Assembly: GCA_026874595.1 (NCBI GenBank)
Contig: CM049317.1
Location: 19,491,882-19,555,881, forward strand
Reading direction: 5' to 3'
DNA length: 64,000 nt
DNA from: Sipunculus nudus
Lineage: Eukaryota > Annelida > Sipuncula > Golfingiida > Sipunculidae
The notes beneath the pieces are model-generated. The model was given only the letters and a program-made list of their open reading frames with translations. It did no database searches and had not been told where the DNA came from. Positions 25,460 to 37,359 of the stretch are shown in pieces; positions within the stretch are counted from its first letter, which is position 1; each line of letters starts with the position of its first letter. The translations under genes and the position numbers were made by a program.

Positions 25460-27091
25460 CTTAACATCATGAGGTATTGAATTCTTCTTTTGTGACCGGT
25501 AACACTTTGCCTTCACAATGACTACATCATCTGCTTTGTTCACTGAAACATAAATAAAATGACACTGAAATGTCACCAAGTGTTCATCTTGGTGTGTTTG
25601 CAGTTTAGTACTTTTATAAATATTTAACAATTCTGATTAAATACTTTTCATTAAAATGAATTAATAAGCATTCTTTCACTTGCCATGTCATACATGTATG
25701 CTAATATTTAATTTTTACAAAATACAATAGATTTAATGCAAAAAAATATGAAATTTGCAATTTTTTTTCATTTTATTCTTTTTAAGTGTATCTTCTTTTT
25801 AAATGATTAGCCAAATATAATCTTATAAATATCAATTATATATTAATATAAAAAATAATCATGATTGATATACATATTAATATATATTCTTTATTTATAA
25901 ATGCATACATGGAACATAGGCACTATATTATAAGAACTTACTCCGGTATATATTATCCATACTACGTAGTTTTAATATACAATTATTCAGTGTTCAAATG
26001 ACACTTTATTGGCATGATAAATGATTTGGGGCTGACCGACGAATAAGCAAGGCTTGCTGCTTAATTACAGTTCATCCTGCAAGTTCAAACGTTAGACAAG
26101 TTGCTTGCAATAATAAATCAGCTGGCTGTGTTTACCTAGTCGTGATCAGTGATTGGTGGGCCACTGAGGTCAAGGTCGTAAGGGCGATGTCGTTATAATA
26201 ATACAACATAAATCTGAATGTGCGTTTATAATGTGTGAATTTGCAGTTTTAATCAAATTACAATAATAACTCACAAATTGATAAGTACTGAAAATGGCAA
26301 CTAATATTTCCGATGTTTTCCTCGATAAAACTTGGTAATAAATCAGCTTGCTTTGTTTATATTGACAACCATGGTCCATGCTGATTGGGCGAGCTATCGC
26401 TTCGCCTACTACATCGTGCAAATGTTATCGTTTAACACCTTATGTTCTAAATATGAATTCTGATTTGAACGAAAAATGTTAACAGAATGTTCCCGTCTCT
26501 ATATGGTCCCATTTGGGTTTCATTTCTTAAAAACACATCATTTAAACAAATTGGTCATCGAGATCGGCAAGGTGAACCCGTGTATATATACCCTGTTCAA
26601 TGGGCGCGCACATCGTCATATCGTGTATCCTGACTTCGTTGACAGATATTATTTGACAGGGGCGACTCTTCCAGTTTTCAGATTTATCAATGTGAGCATT
26701 ACTTATTAAAAAAAATTTTTAAATATTAATTAATATTATTAAAATATATTTTTTTATACTTACGCGTCATGTTGTGTATGTATTTCTCGTGAAAGTACTT
26801 GTAGCCTTTGTTTACATGGCTCTCTCCAGAAGAGTGACACTTAGACTTGACAAAGGCTGAAGCAGTCCCCATGTCGAAATATTCAGGGATGACACCGAGG
26901 TCCCGAGACTGGTATGGATGCTGTGGCCTCCCATTCCTGTCTGCATCCTCACTCACAACCACCTGGTTTGCCATTCCTTTGATGTCAGTGTACATGCATG
27001 CGAGCCTTGTGGCAAACTCGGCCGAGCGTAAACACGTGCTCATGTGTTGTTGTACGTCACTAGAAAGTGCCTCGCTTAGCCTCGCTTTCAT
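25460..27091 (-). pseudogene. Partner gene of the transposon, two 5' exons (copy 3)
   Basis: Exon 1 is 27091 to about 26766 and exon 2 is 25542-25460. Exon 1 has one residue change from the other copies (GMANQ in place of GMPNQ, around 26972). Splice sites are intact. As in the other copies, no continuation with a SWIM or YqaJ core could be found. Confidence 0.55.
27067..27088 (-). repeat. Right terminal inverted repeat, transposon copy 3
   Basis: It is identical to the right repeat of copies 1 and 2 and has the same outer flank. Confidence 0.75.
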
Positions 27092-27095
27092 TTAT

Positions 27096-30000
27096 GTAAA
27101 CAAAAAGCACGTGGCTAATTAAGAAGGGTCTATTAGTGTTTGGTTTCTTTCGCACAAAGAATTGACAAAAGAGGAGCTTACTTTCAGATGTTTCCATACG
27201 TTTTTATTGTCTGCCTGAATGTTTATCAGTACGTGTGTATTTGTGAATGTATATATTAATATATGGATGGATGGATTGTTAGTGTATACATGTATATGAT
27301 TTTATTATTATTTGTAAATATATTAAAGTACTCAATAATAATCATAGAAGTACTCGTGTACTTGTATGAGTACTTCGATCATTTTGAAGAAAGTGCTCTA
27401 GTTCGTGTATTGACTACTTTTAATAGTACTAACGAGTACGAGGAAGGCTTACCTTGCTGTAACAAGCTTTTGTAGTTGGATTGATTTGCCTTGTTAAGCC
27501 ACACACTCAGGTCTGTACTGTGAACTTTAGCTTGATATAACTTTCTAAACATATATTTATCATTGAAAAGTAATAAATAAATTTACAGAATTGAAAGATA
27601 GACGCTTATAGTTGACAAAAGTAATTTGTTGAGACTTTAATGAGAAAATTTAGCATCAGACTGATCTTAAGGAGAAGGAAAGTTGTAAGCATCATTAATA
27701 TCATCAGCAGAAATTATGACATATAGAGATAACAAGAAAAAGCAAGAAAAAATATGAAATAATCCTTAAATGACTTTATTCAAGTAGCATGGCAGTACTT
27801 TTTGATAATTTACATTTTTTTTTCGTAAGGTTTTATTCACAGTTCGGTACTTTTTTAGTGGCCAGATTAAATGTAACATACATACTTTAAAAGGTTTAAA
27901 GGTCACTAATCGTTACATCATGCAGAGAAATAATGTAAACCTCCTGATTCCACCTAAATAAATGTTCTCACATACCTAAGTGAATATTACGACTATGTTT
28001 TAAGTAATTTTAGGCATATCATTGACGATAATGTATTCCAAGTAAAGAATAACCATGCCGTTAGAAGTATTTCTTGACATTATTTATGCTCTGAAATCAA
28101 TTGAAGTTTAAAATACTGTTCTTGAGTCAAGCATTTGTCAAATCCATTCAGAGTATGCTTTAAGGAAAGCACATGTCTCAACAGAAGATATCAGAGAAGG
28201 TAAGCTGTGTTCACACAATAAAAAATTTGTAAAAGTATGCTTTAAGGAAAGCACATGTCTCAACAGAAGATATCAGAGAAGGTAAGCTGTGTTCACACAA
28301 TAAGAAATTTGTAAAACATGTTTATTATAATAACTTAGAAATACTAACCTTTAAAATATATTTCAAATAGAAACTAAATTACATTTTGAACGAGGTATAT
28401 GTGCGCCGATCGACGATCTGAGAATATTTGTCTATTACTGTGTTGATTGTGCACTGTTCTTTTTTGCAAGCTACATGCAGGAGTCTTTCAGGTTCTCATT
28501 GATGTATTTTCAGTGCTCGTTTATGACTGTAACATGCATGTAACAAATTATCAACTAGGAAAACATAAAAATCCGTAAAATATAGAATACTGGACATGGG
28601 CTGACTCTTTATCATACACATTTGACTTATTAAATGAAAGAAAATGCTGTATTATTTTTTTTCCATTTTCAAATGAGCATACGCTGCGTGTGCTAGGCAA
28701 GTTTCAACAAGCCAAATACATATACATGCCAGCTGCTCTGTGTAATACCTCAAACTTTTTACTTTTAAGCATTCAATATTGCATTAAAGAAAGAAAACAA
28801 TCATAGTAATTGCAATATTATTTATAGTAAAATATAAAGCGATGTAAGATAAAAATTGATTCTTGATTAATTGATTGTATTAGTGTTGTCCATAGCAGGT
28901 TTTATCGCACTTAAAGATATATGAATGAAATGCTACATAGTATATGCACAATTATTAGATCCTAATAGTTTTTTTATTTGAATGATACATACGTAAATTA
29001 TTAATACGATTTTGCAATATAATTATAGTTGCGAATCATACTCCGAAAAAGTAATTGTTTTAACCTATTCCAAAATGTTTCAACAGTCCAATCCAGAATT
29101 TAACATTGGAATGATATGATGAATATTCTTTATTTCACCTGACACATGTAATCTAAACAGCCTCATGTGGCCACAGGTGACCACAAGCAGAGAACGCATT
29201 GCATAGCAGTGTATGGGGCTGGCCTTGATGAACAATTCTTGACATGATGATTGAAAACTTGCTTAAAGCTTCAGTGTTTGATCAATTGAATTCGAATTTC
29301 AGACTTTACCAGATTGAAGCATTATATGTTCATTCTTAACATTCATGGAGGTCCATAAAACCTCTTTCGACACATGACATAAAGTCACCTCAACCTATGG
29401 TCTTGATCTTGCGTAGCTTGTTTTCATTTACACGAATTATTATTTTCTATCACAGTTGTCACCAAACATCAGTAACTTAGTAATTAATGCGTAAAATATG
29501 TAAGTCTATTGCTGGTTCAGAGTTGAAATCTAATATCATCGATTTCCATTGTTTATGACTAATCTTGTCCCCTGTATTTTGTATCCGTTTATTTTGTCCG
29601 GTAGACAATCGGTCGGCAGGCATTGTCCCGCATAGTTAACATTTCTTTTAATGGGAATGTTGATGAATTGACTTAGGTTGCATATAGAGGATTATATTAC
29701 GTAGTTCTAGTCACTTGAGCATCATGACTCTTCAGCCCTTGTGCTATTGTGCAATTATGATGCTGGTATCCTCACTCCCATTATTTATTTGTTTGTCATT
29801 TTAGCTCATATGAATACAATTTTTCTAAGTTAATATTATAGTTATTTGACCATTGTATGTATCATGGGAACACTAGTTTACCAGGAAAAGACTTGCAGCA
29901 ATCAGCCTGATAAAGGCTTACGAGAACACAAGACCAACCTCAGTTTTCTATAAGTCTACCGAAATCAATACATTTGATCCGCTCATATACAAATGATCCA

Positions 30001-30097
30001 ACCCTACCCCAGGATAATTCTTGTGAAAAATTAAACCATTCATTTGGTAGTTTACTCATACATCATTGTTGATGTACAAGCTGAAAGAGGCTAAACG
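27096..30097. other. Array-1 spacer of copy 3, no gene seen
   Basis: This is the counterpart of 5276-8283 and is more diverged from the other copies than they are from each other. It ends at the array boundary. Confidence 0.5.
28152..28317 (+). repeat. 82-bp tandem duplication (copy 3)
   Basis: Units start at 28152 and 28234. In this copy the first unit has ttcacacaat, as the second unit does, where copies 1 and 2 have ttcactcaat. Confidence 0.6.
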
Positions 30098-30784
30098 TAT
30101 GGGGTTTTTGCCCATAAACCAAAAGGTCATCGTAGGTGGCAACCCATAACCCCGATTACAAAAATATCAGTCATCTGACCTATATATGGTAAACACTTGT
30201 TGTTGATAGCTCCAGTCCTTTCTGATAGTTTTACGTCAGTACGCTTTTAGGCCAAATCACAAAACCGGGCTTCCTGTAATTTGACCACAAAGCATTAAAC
30301 TGAAACCATTAGAACACACTTGTGAGAAAATTTATCTCTGAGGAAAATGTCTATGAAAACATTAAATGATTTGGTTGAATGATGACGGAGAAGTAGATTT
30401 CCAAAGGTACCACAGCTCAACTTCATAAAATTTGACGCCAGACAGATTTTTGCATAATATTCTTATCTAACCACTTTTGTTCCGTAGAAGTTATTGGCTA
30501 ACCAGCTAGCTTTACCATAAGGACTTATGAGACAGTTTTGTAATCCTAGTGATTTATTTTCTGTCCATAAAAGTTTCTACCCTATGAATTTCGAAATGGA
30601 TGGCTCAAGTTGTTATATGTTTGGCCCTGCTATAATAGTGCTGAATGACCCTCTTTTTGATCTGGGAATTGGACCCTGCGGTGTTTCCTATTACAGCTAT
30701 CACCTCTACTTACAGTGGTATTTATAGTATATATCTGAATTCTCTTGTTATAAAAAAAAAACTCTCATAAAGTTCATTAGAAGG
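30098..30784. other. Unique sequence beside array 1, nothing recognised
   Basis: This is the first sequence outside the array. A 66-codon open frame (30527-30727) lacks any motif. It could be the 5' untranslated part of the LINE whose ORF starts at 30785. Confidence 0.4.
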
Positions 30785-31258
30785 ATGGGAGTCAGTCTTG
30801 AGGTCTACAGGGCCCGCATTGGTCTTCACGGACCTGGTCCAAGAAAGACTGTTCCATGGCGGGCACCCATGTTGTTGTTGCCAGGAACGCCAGTCAGAGC
30901 TTGTGTGACAACAACCATTATTATCGCAAAGGCTCTTATGTGTAGGAGAGATGTGGAAACGAACCCAGGCCCACCTCCAGTTAAACCAAAGACACCAAAT
31001 GAACCACGGTCACTCCGACAAACGCAGGCTAGGTTGGATAGGCCTGAGAGTGGAGACCTAAGTGTGGTATCGGGTAAAAACAGCCAGGAGACTAGCGGTG
31101 CCGAGGCTCTCCATGATACAGGTATCTCTAGCAGCAGATTTAATACCAGTAATAGTATTTGTAATACAGCCCAGTCTCAGAATACCAGACGTGATGACAT
31201 TTGTAGAAAGTCAAATGATATGGAGAAGAAAATAATAAATCTAGAATCCCAGGTATAG
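30785..31258 (+). pseudogene. N-terminal ORF of a CR1-like LINE with a 2A-like peptide, truncated
   Basis: The 157-codon frame starts MGVSLEVYRARIGLHGPGPR, has a hydrophobic stretch (VRACVTTTIIIAKALMC), then RDVETNPGP. This fits the D-x-E-x-N-P-G-P consensus of 2A-like ribosome-skipping peptides, known at the N-termini of CR1/L2-type LINE proteins of marine invertebrates. After that come a polar low-complexity stretch and a coiled-coil start (DMEKKIINLESQV), ending at TAG 31256. The frame continues past the stop as QLKNENKRLK, so the stop is a premature one inside a coiled coil. No RRM, PHD or endonuclease domain follows; unrelated repeats begin at about 31285. It may or may not belong to the LINE at 35156. 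Confidence 0.6.
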
Positions 31259-31284
31259 CAGTTGAAAAATGAAAATAAAAGATT

Positions 31285-31900
31285 AAAGTGGGTCACAGGA
31301 TCCACTTCTTTAAAAAGGTTGTGGACATATTTCATGCAAGACCTTTCATTCCAAATCTTTCAGCACTGATATCGCTTCTCTGCCAACAGGGGAAAAGACC
31401 TGTTGATTTTGAGGTCAAAGGTCAAGTTCACAGCACCCTCTTTGTGTGTGGAGTCATTTACAGGCAAACTTTTCAATCTATACTTTTCATCTGTCATATA
31501 TGGCTTACCTACCAATAGGGGAAGAAGTCTATTGATGTTGAGTTCAAAAGGTCAAAGGTCAAGGTCACAATATCGTTCTAAATGCTTGTGAACATATTTC
31601 AAGTGAAACTGTTTAACCCAGACCTTCAGTCTTTTACATATGCCACATCTATGCATCACTGAATGTGATTCAAACTTCATAGTTATGGGTCTTTTTGCAT
31701 GAAGAAATAACTAATTGATTTTGAGGTCAGCTGGTCAGGAGGTTAAAGGTTGCAGGTCTAAGTTATTCACTCATTGGTTGCCAAGTAATTACAGCCGGCC
31801 AGATGTAAGTAGTTAGTAGTTACCCATCATTTAGAAAGAATCCAGTTGATATGTGGGCAAAAGACCAAGGTCATAGGTCAGGGATGTTCTCAATAACTTA
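31285..31900 (+). repeat. Minisatellite with AGGTCA direct repeats
   Basis: There are at least four diverged monomers of 137-175 bp, each with a (gttgat)tttgaggtca-type core. Cores lie at 31412-31430 (AGGTCA A AGGTCA AGTTCA), 31549-31567 (AGGTCA A AGGTCA AGGTCA), 31724-31729 (single AGGTCA) and 31868-31880 (AGGTCA T AGGTCA). Similar gtcaaaggtcaaggtcac repeats are common in bivalve DNA, from general knowledge. Confidence 0.6.
31549..31567 (+). promoter_or_regulatory. DR1-like nuclear-receptor half-site cluster within a repeat
   Basis: Three AGGTCA half-sites, two spaced by one base (DR1) and the third abutting. DR1 is the consensus for RXR/HNF4-type receptors. Binding is not shown; the site is part of a repeat monomer and has no gene in evidence beside it. 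Confidence 0.3.
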
Positions 31901-32556
31901 TTTTGTAGACCATCTCTATTTTTCTTGTTTTCTTGTATATATAACCATGGCACTCACAACTGGTACATCTCACTCTGTGCCCATAATTGTCAGTGACACT
32001 TGTGATATGTGACTCCCTTTTGTATCAGCTCATAAAGTGATAAGGACATATCATTAGTGCATAACAAAAACACTGTTGCTGGAGTGCTTTGGTCAGGCAT
32101 TAAGACTATGAGAGTTAGGTGTTAAGGTTTAGCTACTGATTTATAAAATTATGGGAACATTTTACAGTTTATATCATGGAATCATAGCAATAAACTTGGT
32201 TTTCTAGATATCTGAATATTATCATACAAATCATCAGATATACCAGCAAGTGTTTGTACTGATAATATGTGGGTCTGTACCTGGATTTAGGATGGCTTTA
32301 TTTGATTACAAGACTCTTAGTGATGCTTTCTGTATTTCTTTTCTTTCAGGTTTTGCAGTTTTCCTACCCTGCTGACCCCATTGAATAGCAAACTGATAAT
32401 TAAAACATATTGGACTTGCACTTTTTACATTTGCATGTTCATAAATCTGATATGAGAGCTCTCCAACCTGATCATGCCTTTTGAATTGTTTTGGACATTC
32501 ATTACAGTTACATTCTTGGAGCAATTGCTACAAGTTTAGTGTCTTATTGGAGGATG
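31901..32556. other. No recognised feature
   Basis: AT-rich sequence without domain, RNA or repeat structure that I could assign. Confidence 0.4.
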
Positions 32557-32790
32557 TGTGATATCAAATGTCAGACTTGTCAAAAAAACCATTATGTCTG
32601 CGAGGTAGCCATTTTAGAAATCCTTTTACCAGGGCAGATTCTGTGATTTTTTTTATGATGTTTGGTCCCCTTTAAGAGGATGTTTGTTGTTCAATTTCCG
32701 ACCTGTCAGAAATCCAATATGGTCACCAGGAAGCCATCTTTAAATTCCTTTAGAACATATTATCTCAAGAACTATTAAAGTGAATGCACC
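32557..32790. repeat. Degenerate tandem repeat, about 135-bp period
   Basis: Two diverged monomers share gtcagacttgtca / gacctgtcag, a nearby atggt or atgtc word, agccatctt / agccatttt and cctttta / cctttag. This is probably a decayed minisatellite of a dispersed family. Confidence 0.45.
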
Positions 32791-33312
32791 GGGATGTATA
32801 TTAATGTAATCTTGCATTGGGTCATAGATTTATTAATAAATATGACCATCATTTATGAAAGCTCAGTACAGTTGGCTTGTATTGAATAAATATTAATATG
32901 GAAGCACCCGTTTCACAATAATTCTTGCATGGATTTCCTTGATCTTTTGCTATATTTTGATCTTATATGTGGCCTGTGTGGTATTCCTTTTGAGACTGAC
33001 AGGTATCGAGCAGGCTGTGGGATTAGTTCCTGATAGCTCAACAACCATACATTTTGCCTCTGACCACCATTCACTATGTTTTAACCAGATATATATGATA
33101 AGAATTTATGGCAACGTAGAAAGTTTAAACAAAATTGGCATAAATTGGCAGGTTCTGCAACAATTTTACAAGAAGTTGTGAATCGCAGCCCATGATGTCG
33201 CAGGTCATGCTTGGCAGCTGAGCGTCATGACCCATGGGTCACTTGTTCTTAACATGCGACATGTTTGCTCACGTATATATTAATGATAATATGTTTACAT
33301 AATGATTGGCAT
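32791..33312. other. No recognised feature; one 80-codon frame
   Basis: An open frame (32939-33181) contains FASDHHSLCF, a phrase seen in LINE endonucleases (SDH), but no other endonuclease motif is in order. I do not call it a gene. Confidence 0.3.
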
Positions 33313-34060
33313 GACTTGATACCATGTGTCTTTGAAAAGAGAATGAAAGACAAAGAAAATAAAGTAAACTGATGCAGGGTTCACTATATTCTACCTCTTG
33401 AGACACCCTGGTTGTTAACGTGTGGATAGAATATTACTTTGCAGACTTCCTGAGTCAATAAGTTTATGGTTTGTCTTTATTGTGCATCAGTGAAACTTGA
33501 GGAAAATCTAAATAAAATAAAACCAGCTAATTTAACATTATTGTGTAAATGTAAAATTGTCATCCGTTCAGCTGTTAACTATTCATGTATTTAGTTTAGG
33601 CCTGACGTATCCACAAACGTTCACGTGATGAAGTGGGTAAATGTATGTTAACACGAGTACAGCGGTACTAGTAACGGCTTGTAACGCGTAGTTTGCACAC
33701 ATATTGCATGTCACTGCTTAGGGCGCTCGGATATTTTCATGGGGATGCGGAGGCCAACGTTGCGTCTGTATATGGCGGAAGTGTGGGTGTGCCCAATTGT
33801 TTGAGTGGTTGTCCATTGCGGACTGAAGATTTGGAAATAGGGCAACCATTGTGTGGTCGGTAAAGGCTGCCGCCCCCCCCCCCGAAAAAAAAAATGTTGG
33901 CAGTATGTGCAAAAAAGTTTAGTTTGACCGGTGATTATTATTCAATTACCCTTAAGCCACTTATATAAAAGTAAGAGATTATGATTTGTGATAAGAGCTT
34001 ATATTATAAGAAAAATCCCCACAAAATTGCCAATTTATAAAATGTATTTTCAAAAAAATA
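33313..34060 (+). repeat. Diverged relative of the array-1 block (9585-10189)
   Basis: Matches run in the same order and orientation: caaagaaaataaagtaaac, gacttcctgagtcaataagtttatggtttg, catta ttgtgtaaatgtaaa, acccttaagccac, ctcacaaaat/cacagaaat tgccaatttataa. By eye roughly 80-85% identical. About 200 bp around 33720-33920, including a poly-C/poly-A tract at 33871-33892, is not in the array version. It leads into the 76-bp minisatellite exactly as in the array. Confidence 0.65.
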
Positions 34061-34127
34061 ATCGCACCGTGGGAGATAGATTCCCCCTCACTCACCCTCC
34101 CTCTTCTTACCATCCCCGTCTTACGTA

Positions 34128-34745
34128 CTCCAATAAGTCGTTGCCACTGGTAATATATGGAATTTCCTCGATGTGAATAACCCTAACCGTTCGGGAAAGA
34201 ATACTGCAGTGCTTGTTTGCTACTTGTATTATTTGGATAACCGTTACCCTTCGGGAAGGAAAATTGCAGTAAGTGTTTGACAGTGTAATAAAAAGTATAT
34301 TCTCGAAATGGATAAGAGTGATCGTTCGGGTAGGAAAATTCAAGAAAATGTTTGTCCTTGGTAATATATGGTACATCCTTGCCATGGATAACCCTTATCC
34401 ATAGGGTGTGGAATGCTGCAGTTATTGTTTGTCACAGGTAATATATGGTATTTACTAAAAATGGATAAACCTAACCATTCAGACATGGAATATTCCAGTT
34501 AGTTTCTGACAGTGGTAATAAATGGTATATTCTAAATATGGATAAACCTTAACCCTTCGGGTCACAATACTTCAGTAGATGCTTGTCACTGGTAAATTTG
34601 GAAAATTCTAGATATGGAAAATCCTAACCGTTCGAATAGAAATGCTCCTGTATGTGTTTGTCACTGGTACTGTTTGGAACATCCTTCATGTTGATAACCC
34701 TAACCCTTAGTGTACGGAATGCTGCAGAAATTGTTGGTTACAGGT
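34128..34745 (+). repeat. 76-bp minisatellite, about eight diverged monomers
   Basis: Recurring landmarks are ggtaatatatggta, atggataaccctaacc, gttcggg, ggaatactgcagt and gtgtttgtcact. The same family appears at 10190, 20760, 44057, 49541 and 54806. Here it abuts the front end of the LINE. Confidence 0.75.
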
Positions 34746-35155
34746 TTAATAAGTGTTACAGGTGCCCCTTTTATTGTGTGCAGCGGTCTTACAGATGATT
34801 GTTTTGTTTTGCACACGGATGTTCCATGTGTTGTTGGCATTTGGTTTGTGTGCCACGCGTAGCTCGTGTTGTAGCTGCCTCGCCTGGCCGGATGTTGCAG
34901 GCTCCGTTTAATCTGCATTGGTTGAACCCTATATACACAGCGTTCTTTGATCTAGTATGTTCTTTGAACGTGTGTTATATGTTATATTCTTTAGATTTGT
35001 TGATAATATAATGCATATTTATGATTCAGAATTGGTACCAGAAGGAATACATGCACTGACCACAAACCTTGCACTGTACCCTTGTACTATTAACCATGTT
35101 GATAATAAAACTTAGTTTAAGGTAAACAACATAGCTATCTATTAAAGAACCAAAT
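34746..35155 (+). other. Probable 5' region of the LINE, no coding signal
   Basis: This lies between the minisatellite and the endonuclease frame. No ORF1 is readable. The LINE start is not defined. Confidence 0.35.
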
Positions 35156-37359
35156 TTGACATTGAAATTGATTTTATGGAACATCCAAGGTTTAAATACA
35201 ACCAGAGGTGATTTCAATTTCAGATATACAATTTCACAATATGATATGATTGTCATAACTAAATCTTGGGCTAAATCAAATGAACAATTTGTCGGAGATC
35301 TCTATGGATACCAAGGATACTCTGGTATTCGTAAAGATTTGAAGGGAGGAGGGGTTATTGTTTATATAAAAGATTTTTTAACAAAACATATAATGCATGT
35401 CATTACAAAATTTACTTATATAGTTATAATTATCCTAAATGGCGGAGAATTAAGACTTTGTATAAATGTTGCTGTTATATCTGCATACATTGCACCTGAA
35501 TATTCTGTTATATATAACCAGTTGGGTACAGCAAATGAAATTTAAAGACTTGAGAATATCTTAGAAGAACTGTTAGAAACATATGGCGAACTAGACTTGA
35601 TAATTATGGGAGACTTAAATGCTAGGATTGGAAATTTAAAAGACTATTTAGAAAATGACAACTTAAAACATTTATCAGTAAACGAATACTCCGGAGATAA
35701 TTGTATTTCTCCAAGAAAATCCAAAGATAAAGTTATTAACAAATTTCGGCACTCGCTTCAAGGATTGTGTATAAATTTAAATGTTCATACCTTAAATGGC
35801 AGCCTTGCACCAGATACAGATGGGAATATGACATATATGTCATCCAAGGAGGCATCACTTATTGAATATATTATAGTGAGTTCTGGGATTTTTAATAACT
35901 TTAAATCTTTTGAGGTTTTAAATAACTACACATCTGATCATTTTCCAGTAAATGCAACATTTGGAATTGAATTTTACATAGATCAAACCAATATAGCAGG
36001 AGATATAATAAAATGGAAAAAGGACAAACACTAATTATCAACCAATACAGGATCAATATGTTTTAAATAAAATTGACACTTTTCAAAACCATATGTTAAA
36101 TAATATTGAAAATAGTGCTTCTCTGTTACAAAATTTATTTGAGTACATTGCAATACAAACCTATGAAAAGAAAACTAGTGGTAAGGCAAATAAATTAATA
36201 TACAAGCAGCCAAATTGGGACAGAAGAATGTACAAATATGAAGAGAGAAAAATACAGAGCTCTGAATAAATTTAGAATCTCAAACAGCGAAACTGATTTT
36301 ATGAAATACAGAATAGTTAATTTAAAGTTTACAATGTAGTAGTCAACAATGTACAACTTTAAATGATTTGTTTAGGAAGATTAAAGTATCAAAGAGAAAG
36401 TATGTAAGCAGTAACATTAAAAAAGATAAATGGGTTAAATATTTTAAATGTTTGTTCACAGAGAATTTTTAATATTTAGATAAGGACTTTGAAAAGTACA
36501 CTGATGAATATAACTTTCAGGATGATAACTCAGATGAACTCTTAAATAATATTAATATGGATATAAACCAAGAGGAAATAAGGAAAACTTTATTGGATAT
36601 GAAAAGTAGTAAAGCTCCTGGTCCAGATGGGATCACTGTTGAATTATTGAAAGAAAACCAAACTCTTTTAGTATCATTATTAGAAAGTTTCTTTAATATT
36701 ATTTATTCTAAAGGTAAATTCTCAGCAGAATGGTCTAAAGCCATTATTTTTCCATTAAATAAAAAAGGGCTCCACCAATGATCCAAATAATTACAGAGGT
36801 ATCTCACTATTAAATACTGTTAGCAAGTTATTCACTAAAATTCTTAATGAAAGATTAATTAAATGGGCTGAAGCCAACAGTATATTTCTTGAAGAACAGG
36901 CAGGTCACAGAAGAAAATACAGTACTACAGATAATATGTTTACTCTAATGTCTTTAATTGAAACATATCTGACGAGGAAAAAAGGAAGATTTTATGCAAT
37001 TTTCATAGATTTTTTCCAAAGCGTTCGATTGTTTAAAACACAAAATATTATTTTATGTACTTCATCAGTGTGGGATACAAGGAAAAATGTTAAATTGTCC
37101 ATGTATGCTAAATTTCAGTCATGTGTTATTACAAATGAGGAGCTTTCAGAATATTTTTCATTTAATATTGGAGTAAGACAGGGTTGTATGATAAGCCCAC
37201 TTTTATTTACTTTCTTCATGAAAAAATTGTATTAAATAATGCAGGGTTTAAATCAAGGTAAATTTGTAGATCAGGAAACACAACCTTAGACAATGCTATT
37301 GTTCGCTGCTGATATTGTTTGTTTTTGAGACACAGTTGAGAGATTACAGAATCAAATTG
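35156..37359 (+). pseudogene. LINE ORF2, AP endonuclease and N-terminal RT part
   Basis: Endonuclease motifs: LILWNIQGLN (35165), GGGVIVYIKDF, IIMGDLNARIG (about 35602), SLIEYIIVSSG and SDHFPVNATFG (about 35937). The RT starts around 36557 with SSKAPGPDGITVELL, then NNYRGISLLNTVSKLF, EEQAGHRRKYSTTD and GVRQGCMISPLLFTFF. Damage: TAA at 35543, a degraded linker at 36030-36550, an extra T in the IDFSKAFD motif at about 37008-37014, and a stop after FAADIVCF. The catalytic FADD motif reads FAAD (GCT at about 37308), so the first catalytic Asp of the pair is gone. This is the product type that nicks target DNA and reverse-transcribes the LINE RNA; it is inactive here. Confidence 0.75.

Larger units (their letters stand above)
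21781..27095 (+). mobile_element. THAP/DDE DNA transposon (ISL2EU-like), copy 3
   Basis: This is the most complete copy (5.3 kb), with both inverted repeats in the window (21789-21810 and 27067-27088) and no large deletion. It has the same flanking bases on both sides as copy 2, and the same gene layout and lesions. Confidence 0.7.
18891..30097 (+). repeat. Array 1, copy 3 (11.2 kb)
   Basis: This is the last tandem unit; identity to copies 1 and 2 stops abruptly at 30097. It retains the 641-bp segment missing from copy 2. Its TA and GA tracts differ in length from those of copy 2. Towards its right end (from about 25600) it has more substitutions and small indels relative to copy 1 than copy 2 does, so copies 1 and 2 look closer to each other in that stretch. 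Confidence 0.85.

Noticed and set aside
33871-33892. Poly-C followed by poly-A as a possible assembly joint
   Set aside because: Flanking sequence keeps the order expected from the related block, so it is more simply an insertion or homopolymer in the repeat.
34695-34712. aaccctaaccctta, resembling telomeric repeat
   Set aside because: Only two partial units; it is the ordinary core of a 76-bp minisatellite monomer.
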